DNA of 23,556 bases, from NCBI GenBank assembly GCA_001724265.1, contig MEDY01000428.1, positions 1 through 23,556 on the forward strand, written 5' to 3'. Position 1 is the first letter of the stretch. The number at the start of each line of letters is the position of its first letter. Made by a program: the position numbers and the translations under genes. Source of the stretch: Rhizaria sp. SCN 62-66 (Eukaryota; Rhizaria, unplaced). The notes beneath the pieces are model-generated. The model made no database searches. It worked only from the letters and a program-made list of their open reading frames with translations, and was not told where the DNA came from. This document shows, piece by piece, positions 10,601 through 16,069 of the stretch.

Positions 10601-11401
10601 GTTAGTCTCGGTCGCAGTGTTGCTGAGGGAGCCGGAGACGGCCGCGGCGGCTGCGGCGGCGGCAGCGGCGGCGGCGCGCGCGTACGCGGCGGCGGGCAGC
10701 GCGGGCACGGGCCCGAGCGTGGCGGGCGCCATCACGACAGCGGCGCGGGGCGCAAACACCGCCGCGGCGGCCTCGGCGGCGACGGCGGTCAGTGCGGGCG
10801 CGGACCCGGCCGCGGCGTGGGCAGCGCCGGGCGCGGGGGCCGACGGCAGGCGGTCGTGCGAGCCCAGATGCGCGCGCAGCATAAAGCGCGGCACGGCGGG
10901 GAACGACGCGGCACTTGCACATGCACTCGCAGGCGCACTGGTACTGGCGGCGCTTTGAGTGTGTGCGAGCGGGGACGGCAGGAACAGCGCCTCGTGCAAA
11001 TGCAGACGCAGCGTGTAGGGCGCGGCGGCCGCGGCGACAGCCAGCGCGAGCGCGGCGAGGCGCGCCTTGCTCGGCTTGACCGCAACGGCGCTCGCTGCGG
11101 CGGAGGCAGCAGCGTGCGCGTGGGCGTGGCCGTGCGCGTCAGCGGTCGACAGGGCGGAGGGCACCGCCACGGGGTCCGCCGGCAGCCCCGCAGCGTTATG
11201 CGCGCCCGCATGCAGTCTAGACGGGTCGTGGCCGTCGGCGCCGCTGTGGTGTCCGTGGCCCACGGCGCTGGGGTCCGCGGCGTCGTTGGCGCTGTATGGC
11301 CGCTCGGCGTCGCTGCCGCCGTCGCTGTCCGCGTCGCTGTCGGCGTCGGAGGATACCGCGTGCGCGCCGGGGTAGGAAGACGGCAGCTCGTGCGCGCTCA
11401 T
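4646..11401 (-). CDS. Giant alanine-rich single-pass membrane protein, unknown function
   Basis: Encodes 2251 residues with no internal stop, ending in TAA. I do not recognise the family. The head (residues 1-110) is acidic (DADSDADSD) and then His/Gly/Ala rich (GHGHHSG, HGHAHAH). A basic KPSKAR stretch is followed by one hydrophobic segment at about residues 115-131, so a type II or signal-anchor topology is likely, with the bulk luminal or extracellular. The rest is dominated by Ala with Gly, Ser and Pro. Less biased stretches, which may be folded, lie at about residues 600-690 (WVLLGEADLPLMPL, NVTRRVTPCG), 937-1065 (PYAETVVFCYLAARAL, YRRLVDAGYRV) and 1690-1777 (WLPLQWHLLAG). The C-terminus is acidic and ends DVDVLRLV. 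ATG 11401 is the first ATG in a frame that is open, without ATG, up to a TGA near 11561. Ala is mostly GCG, unlike the GCC-rich plus-strand genes. Its size and composition suggest a cell-surface or wall protein, but this is a guess. Confidence 0.8.
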   Translation of the reverse strand: MSAHELPSSYPGAHAVSSDADSDADSDGGSDAERPYSANDAADPSAVGHGHHSGADGHDPSRLHAGAHNAAGLPADPVAVPSALSTADAHGHAHAHAAASAAASAVAVKPSKARLAALALAVAAAAAPYTLRLHLHEALFLPSPLAHTQSAASTSAPASACASAASFPAVPRFMLRAHLGSHDRLPSAPAPGAAHAAAGSAPALTAVAAEAAAAVFAPRAAVVMAPATLGPVPALPAAAYARAAAAAAAAAAAAVSGSLSNTATETNPQPATVSDGAESALPAAVRAAAAGARGAVRCALGETVSWSLAPADLRALAVDAASGAVAAAGPDSGARAHAHTAAALGTRQPTLWLDAALCSSGATGDAEQAGAGAGAGGVWATAGARTAVTLSSLAAALAAASAADSNAPGDALPSGEASMWLPLFSLAPTTTAAATGSARAPPLPVVGWVRVGAALRPSQGLSGHAAFAMHSLRLLAPAHALLASAAGSAVAVPGNASPAAALLPPLLRVGLGLFGPVAPPRAALVPSAPQPASTGATAAASAIAPPASVSGAANASALGQVSPTAWSFAYPAPSAAAATVPSANADAGAQSGAGASAAPGAEVRFVREHAVIACGGRATTARFAVWAALPSPAAQPPNVATGGERWVLLGEADLPLMPLPRGDALVLNVTRRVTPCGDADVDAATARVPSIVGAEAAPRLAQALCDAHAAPAADSTTAAATAGPAAAATEGAPAANPEPAATASVTVVVASLTVTAELRPSFPPAAASAAAADPTLHSLLHSPGAAAAFVERARHRAALASAAAADAQARMATRLPSAAAANTAAAVAAGAAGPGSPASPSATATAAAVAASGAGAGALASPGTAATVAEATALAALMRHTQLVDLSVTASGSGPGSSSGSSFSRGANAAMVTTSGGALSAGARQLPTASGAAFAAASWVHALQSAPARALGLRLVALTAALPSFPCPELAPAADAALSVLDALPAARFGPLCEVGEALLDRSTPYAETVVFCYLAARALSARAAAVAKSQADAQYRRLVDAGYRVSPTVTALAARSGNALWATCGSEATAATPRALPGFGLVPAHRAAAALTLAEAASLSARVGLEGAAVGAAAAAAVASCGLGTGVDGYAASLSPASLAHSPAVRALSLSGASTPAAATALALAPQQLSGTPSGFAAAAIGAGALLARPITSSLMLPAARAALARSAPGSSLPAVTASAATATAAGQGRDAVITVGGALFALPTARSGAAATAAAPAASLPLALSTNVPAAAGPGLSPAVSGASPALVPGDLAISHSGANSSGSSGAGAEPWACVTTLPATLRALLAAAPEVLLLPTLSPVPLTWLPFPTLTGAVRARPSPVFPLWVMEAPVLGAPFAAAADPETLMLRSLDAAAAALVTEAAALGIRPPPALAVAGAAGAGSSNSPRPGSSLVLTHALSGAGVGASGRSVSASAAASASASLTPLMLPAASSRVAAVPTAAPSSAGDGDGDAAPGPALSSLTLTLTTHSPAQSPPAAAAAARGAFAFPAAATGTGTGSAQRSLAPPSPYTPSGSIGSFSALLSPGGAFASTAAFGSAAAGALRRARACAAATTGATAAPATDLPLLPTLATVATRALCEAAANAVAAGTYAVPLAAAPADAAAAEGAAALAAGAAELHSALTSAALDATAYGDAAAGAAASTGLPATLRPAAAWLPLQWHLLAGTTRRLRSLAGALPGLLALRAPLLRVLLQRAARLPTGQRALRTRGAVLADSLSSRCPPRWAVELLLADVVASATATAGSAASAAAASAAVGDPGARLAVALTLAPPGSLQPLPAALGAAPVLAGSDAAAGTGGALAAAAAFAVSPVAVAALASPAAHAGTGSGPGTPLLASAWPGTGHRAGGVVSVRAAAAALTTAGWLRLLSESLAPGSPLTFKLLRRFAAHPTVALAPVTGPTAAALPPPPAAPTAGAVGASAPSAAASVTASAIPATPTAGAAGAGTAAYTPANAPVGAVASAGAGGLTFHGPWRGGVGVEHTATVVTALEAARDWLLRAAHAAAAELAAASAASAAAAVAGAIPSAADATAAMGPSPAASASASANASFSGSVGSAGASHSGSRGSGSGFAIEVGEEADGAEGWEWALLLPASTLRAVAAAAAARLAAAGSVRSAAGVAVGGAGVTVGAAAVLGEISLDCADIDAVTAISSTGSLAHSAALVESAVAADEALGADDAELEVEAALVDIVAADAGLVPQTLRQNDVDVLRLV

Positions 11402-12125
11402 GCTCTCGCGCAGCAGCAAGAGCTTGGCTGTGGGGTGACAATGGAGACGAGATGCAATACGGGGAGCAGGATGGAGTGGCTGGGTGAGGGGGAGTACACA
11501 GAGGATTTCAAGACTAAAAAAGATACCTGCGAGGCATAAAACGAACCTGAGATGTTCGCATCAATGTGGGGAGGGCGAAAGTCCTCGCGACTTTCGGCGC
11601 AGCCCATCTGGCGGCGGCGTTAGTTGGCAAAACAAGTAGGCCTGTCTCCTTTGGCGATTGTAACTGTTCGACAGAAAACCTTGACTGGAGCGACATTAAA
11701 GGAGAGAAAGACACGTTGGTGAGTGACTATAACACAATACATACGCGAATATACACATAAACCCGGTGTGTTGCAATCCAGCGAGCATATCTCTCGTGAT
11801 TCGTTCGAATATAATCAAGTGAGCGTTGGGGCGAACGTTGACGGAGGTCGTCACTGGAGGCGATACAAATTAGTTATTTCCCAATAAACCTGATCGTCAA
11901 ATAGGAACTCGATATATTTGATAACAGATTCTATAAAGCAAACACATTGTACTATTATTATACCTCACAAAGAAGTCATAATGACGACTTTCAGACGTGC
12001 TTTCTGAGACTACCACTAACGCAGATCTCTCACACACTGTGAGTCGTGACCCCTACAGCTGACCTCACCCACAACAACCTTCACTCGCGCAGTGCGTCGC
12101 TGCCCGGCCTGGACCCGCTCTTAAC
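11402..12125. promoter_or_regulatory. Divergent promoter region
   Basis: About 720 bp between two genes read outward, the giant gene (-) and the CCA-adding enzyme (+). Roughly 11402-11500 is C/T-rich on the minus strand and is the probable leader of the giant gene. It includes a CACCCCACAG stretch that could also be a splice acceptor for a leader intron. The middle, about 11640-12000, is AT-rich. A 6-bp hairpin with a 3-nt loop sits at 12029-12043, 83 bp before the ATG at 12126. An in-frame TGA at 12060-12062 closes the upstream frame. No convincing TATA box was found. Confidence 0.5.
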
Positions 12126-15100
12126 ATGCTGTCCTCGCTTGCCGCGCGGCGTTTGCGCCTGATGCGCGCGCCTCTGCGCAGCTTTCCGCGCATGGCCACC
12201 GGGACTCGGCTCTTCTCGTCCGCAACCCCGGCGGGCTCGGCTGGCGCCGCCTCTGCGCCGCCCGACCTGGTGACGATGCAGTGCCCGGTTCCGATTCCCG
12301 CGGACGCGCAGCGCGCGCTGGACGCGCTGCGCGAGGCCGCCGAGCTGCACTGTCCCGGTCTGGAGCTGCGCGTCGCGGGCGGCTGGGTGCGTGACCTGCT
12401 GCGGCTGGCGCCGGAGTTCCGCTACGAGCATAACGGCGCCCGCGACGCGCTGCCGGAGGAGTACTTTGACTGCTTACGTGACGCCGACGCCGCAGCGCTG
12501 CTCGCGCAGGCCGAGGCCGAGATGATCACCGCGCGCGCCAATCATGAGAGCGGTGCAAGTGGCTGCTAGGACGACGACAGTGAACCGCCCCTGTACCCGC
12601 CACTGCCGCCTGACGCGACGCACGACGAGCTCATGGCCGCGTCTCTCTCCTTGCACCCCGCCTCGGATTCCGCCGCTGCCGCTGCGGTTGCTGCAGCTCT
12701 GCGCGCCGCGAGAGAGCGCGTGCCCCGGTCCGCGCTGCGCTTCCCCCGCGCGCCGCCGTGCCCCGCCGTTGACGTCTCCGCCCTATGCGCGCATTCCGCG
12801 ACCTCTGCGTTTACAGCGGCTGCGTGTGGACTGGGCGACGTGGACGTTGCGCTCAGCTCTATGACGGGACAGGCCTTCCTGCCGCATCTCGCAGCGTACG
12901 CCGCCGCGCGCGGGCTGCCGTGCCGCATGTCGACGGTCGAGTCGGACGCGGCGACGAGCCGTCACCTGGCCACGTGCCGCGGTTCCTTCGCGGGCTTTGA
13001 CGTCGATCTGGTGAACCTGCGCAGCGAGACCTACGCGGCTGACGCCGCGCACCGCGTGCCGACTGCGGCCGCCATCGGGACCCCGCGCGAGGACGCGCTG
13101 CGCCGCGACTTCACCGCCAACGCGCTCTTCCTCAACCTCCACACCGGGCTCGTCGAGGACTGGCACGGTGGCGCGGGCCTCGCGGACCTGCGCGCGGGCG
13201 TGCTGCGGACACCGCTGCCGCCACTGCAGACCTTTGCTGACGACCCGCTGCGCGTGCTGCGCGTCGTCCGCTTCGCAGCGCGCCTCGGCTTCCTTCCCGC
13301 GCCGGGACTCGCCGCCGCGGCCGCGACGCCTGCGGTACGCCGCGCGCTGGCCCGCAAGGTCTCGCGCGAGCGCGTGGGCATCGAGCTCGCCAAGGCGCTC
13401 GAGGCGCCCGCAGGCAACCTCGCCTACGCGCTCGCGCTGCTGCGCGCGTTGGGCACTGTGGACGCGGTCGTGCCGCGCGCGGCCGTGCGTCGCTTGGCCG
13501 CCGCAGTGGTCGCTGCAGAGGGCGCGGGCTCCGGCAAGAAAGTGAAGGCTGCGCCGACCTCACCGTCGCCCTCCACAGCGACAGCTGAAGGCACGGCAGC
13601 TGCTGCTTCCCCCGCAGGCGCCTCTGCCGCGCCGCCGGGCGACAACACCGAGGATCTGCTGGCCGCCGCGGGGCCGGCCGGCGTGGCGCGCGCGCTGCAG
13701 TCGGCGCCCAGCAAGCGGCTGCACCGGCTGGCCATGCTGCCGGGCGTGTCGGCGCCACCGCCGGGCGCGCGGCCCGCGTGGCGGCGGCGGCAGTGGGCGC
13801 GCGTTGAGGCCGTGGCCGCCGCGGTCGAGGCCGAGCTGGCCGCGTGGCAGCGAGACGACGCGGCGCTGCGCGCGCTGCTGCCGGTCACCGCGGCCACGCG
13901 CAGCGCGGCCGTGCTCGCGGCCATGGCGGACCCGCTCGTCGTTGACTACGCCGCACTACTCACAAACTTCCAGCAGACGCAGACTCAGGCGTAGACACAG
14001 ACACAGACGGCACGCGGCGCGGTCGACGACAACGCCGCTGCGCTGGCCGCACTGGGTCTACCGGCTGCGTTCCCGCTGCCCGTGCCGTGGTGGCGGCCCG
14101 CGCCCGCGCGTTCGCCGACGGCGCTGCACGCGCTGCACGCGCTGCTGCCGCCGTTCCTCGCGTCACCGCCGCCGCTGGGCGCGCTGCCCGCCGACGTTAC
14201 CGAGGGCCACGCCGCGCTTGCGCAGTCTCTTGCCCGCGCAGCCGCGCTCGCCGATGTCGGAGTTAGCAGTCAGGGCGCGGCTCGCATCATCACGGCGCCG
14301 GCGCGCAGGGGCGTGCGCGTGGCCGTGGCCGACGCGGCGCAGTTCTCCGGACTTGGCGCCATGGCTACGGGCGCGGCGGTGGGCGCGAGCGCGACGGCGA
14401 CGGCGAGCGCGACTGCGGACGCTGTGACGCCGCTCCGCGCAGTGGCGACGCTCGCCGTCAACGGCGCGCTGCGGCGCCCGCTGGCTGACGGCGACGCCGC
14501 CGCGCGCGCCGCGCAGGGCGGGGCCTGGCTCGCCGACACGGTTCCTGCCTGGGCCGCCGAGGTGGCTCGCGCGCGCGATGCGAGCGTGAACAACGCTGGC
14601 GGCGCTCAGGCGGTGGAGCAGCAGTCGGAAACGCTGTGGGGCCGCGCGCTGTCGCAGGCGCGCGCACTGAGGGCCGCGGGCAGTTTGTCCGCCTGGCGCG
14701 CGTCATCAGCGCGCAACGAGACGGGAGCAAGCGCGACTACGACCTCCGATGACAGCAGTGTTATGCACGCGTTGTTCACGGGCATCGCCGCCTGCGAGCG
14801 CGCGCGCGCCGCCTCCGAGTCCGCCTCGGCCGCCGCGCGCTCCGCCGCCAGCGTCGCGACGGCGGTCTCGCGCAAGGTCGACGCCCCGCGCCGCGCCGCG
14901 CTCGACGCCGCCGCGGCGGCCGCGCGCGCCGACGCTGACGCCGCGGCCGCCGTTCACGCCGCCGCGGAGCGCGCCGCGTTTGCGGGCGCCGTGCTGGAGA
15001 CTGCGCTGCCCGCGGAGCTCATGGCGGCCGCCGCGCTGCTGCGCGGCGTCGGCGCGGAGGGGCTTCCGGCCGCCGCGGCGCTCGCCGTCGCGGCTACTGG

Positions 15101-15533
15101 CGTTGGCAGGACCAGGGGCGGCGGCGGCGGCGGCGCGGTGAACGTGGCGGATGCGAAAGTGTGCACTGACAGCGGGCTGCGGGACACACTTCAGCGCGGA
15201 GCTGTGCGGAGGGAGGACATCAATGCACTGCTGCGCGAGCTCGACGAGACGGGGCTGCTTGCTCTGGCGCGGGAGGCTGGCCCCGCCCCAGCCTCCAGTG
15301 AGGTAGCGGTTGCAGACGGCGTTTCCGTTCCCGGAGCCGCTGGCAAGGACGGTGTCGCGATCGTGGCCGCCGTGGGCGCTGCGGTCCGCACGGCGGGCTG
15401 GACCGGGGCCACACGCGCGGACGTCGCTTTCGCCGTGCAGGGCGTCAGCGACGTGATGTCCGTGCTGGCCGCGGTGCTGCCACGGTTTGACGCGTCGGAG
15501 GCGCTCGAGGACGTCGCGGGCTGTCTTCGGTGA
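12126..15533 (+). CDS. tRNA CCA-adding enzyme, two in-frame TAG codons
   Basis: A class II tRNA nucleotidyltransferase, which adds CCA to tRNA 3' ends. Read through two TAGs the frame has 1135 codons and ends at TGA 15531-15533. The first ATG follows an in-frame TGA at 12060, and residues 1-40 are Arg/Ser/Ala/Leu rich without acids, a probable mitochondrial presequence. Motifs seen: GGWVRD (residues 85-90), the metal-binding DVD (238-240), FDVDLVNLRSETY, IGTPREDALRRD (RRD 326-328) with FTANALF, and LRTPLPPLQTF followed by DDPLR (372-376, the EDxxR-type templating motif), then KVSRERVGIELAKAL. GGWVRD and DVD are normally about 14 residues apart; here about 150 separate them, and the first TAG (codon 148) is in that insert. 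The second TAG (codon 623) follows the usual enzyme length, and about 510 Ala-rich codons follow it. The catalytic parts on both sides of TAG 1 are intact, so a simple stop there would destroy the enzyme. Alternatives are an intron, a pseudogene or a sequence error. Confidence 0.85.
12567..12569 (+). other. In-frame TAG 1 of the CCA-adding enzyme
   Basis: Codon 148, in the context GASGC-TAG-DDDSEPP. It lies between the GGWVRD and DVD parts of one nucleotidyltransferase active site. The next codon is GAC, which is not the known leaky CAR-YYA readthrough context. A weak GT-AG intron (for example 12461-12580, a multiple of three) could remove it, so splicing has to be excluded. Confidence 0.75.
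13992..13994 (+). other. In-frame TAG 2 of the CCA-adding enzyme, in a Thr-Gln repeat
   Basis: Codon 623. The flanking residues alternate QTQTQA-TAG-TQTQT, and the TAG takes the place of a Gln. The frame stays open to the TGA at 15531-15533, where GC content drops. This could also be the true C-terminus of an ordinary-length enzyme, so confidence that it is read as sense is moderate. Confidence 0.6.
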
Positions 15534-15577
15534 GAAAATCGCGATGACCCTGTTTAACACGGTTTCGCGGGTTTCTC
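15532..15577 (+). other. Imperfect hairpin overlapping the TGA stop
   Basis: GAGAAA then CGCG (15532-15543) pairs with CGCG then TTTCTC (15566-15577), with a 2-nt internal mismatch. An inner ACC-TGT/ACA-GGT stem with one C-C mismatch closes on a TTA loop. It begins inside the TGA of the CCA-adding enzyme frame. Possible 3' end element. Confidence 0.35.
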
Positions 15578-16069
15578 CGCGGTATATATTTAAGTCAATT
15601 ATTTATTTTGAAATATGTTATATAGTTCTACTAGGGATATTGCATACACTAGTTAAATTTCAAATCACGTGAACATCTACCGATTTTCAAGTTGTTTCAT
15701 GCCAAGGCGATGCAAGAACTGGTGCACAGTTTTTCCGCTATCGGTTGGTGGGAGGTCAGTCAGCCACCTGACTGAGCGCGAAACACCCGTCGATTGCCAT
15801 CCTCTCGCCTTCTTCACTGCATCCTTACGAGAACGTGTGATTGAAATTGGGTAATTTGCACACTCTTATTGTACTGATATTTAATTTTCAGCCTCGGATT
15901 ATGACATCATATTCCGCATATCAACTCCAAACATCTGGCAGATGTTTGACTAGGGTCTCCCTAACTGGCACTCTCACGCGATTCAAAACGCTTCATCTTC
16001 CTTCGCTGCGATCTGTCTTACCATCTATCCCCGGTTTTCCCCGCATGACATCTACTTAAATACGTAGTC
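15534..16069 (+). promoter_or_regulatory. AT-rich spacer and promoter of the membrane gene
   Basis: GC content falls sharply right after the TGA at 15533 and the region stays AT-rich until about 15960. A TATATATTTAAG stretch lies at 15583-15594, but it is 475 bp from the next ATG and so not an obvious TATA box for it. About 16000-16045 is a C/T-rich leader. CATGAC (16044-16049) and GTCATG (16067-16072) form an inverted repeat that includes the start codon. The frames in this gap are short and have no coding bias. Confidence 0.5.

Noticed and set aside
9017-11539. 840-codon plus-strand frame opposite the giant gene
   Set aside because: Arg/Gly-rich antisense shadow with no recognisable motif, overlapping a better supported gene along its whole useful length.
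11790-11830. TTCGAAT stretch as a tRNA T-loop
   Set aside because: The flanking bases do not form a T-stem and no matching acceptor, D or anticodon arms are present.
12461-12580. 120-nt GT-AG intron removing TAG 1
   Set aside because: The length is a multiple of three and it would work in frame, but the donor (GGA/GTACTT) and the acceptor (no pyrimidine tract) are weak. Separate introns would be needed for the other eight TAGs, each excluding TAG and never TAA or TGA. Not fully excluded.
14082-15533. Separate gene starting at ATG 14082
   Set aside because: No spacer or leader separates it from the preceding frame, it is in the same frame, and other genes here are separated by AT-rich gaps over 500 bp. 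Kept only as an alternative.
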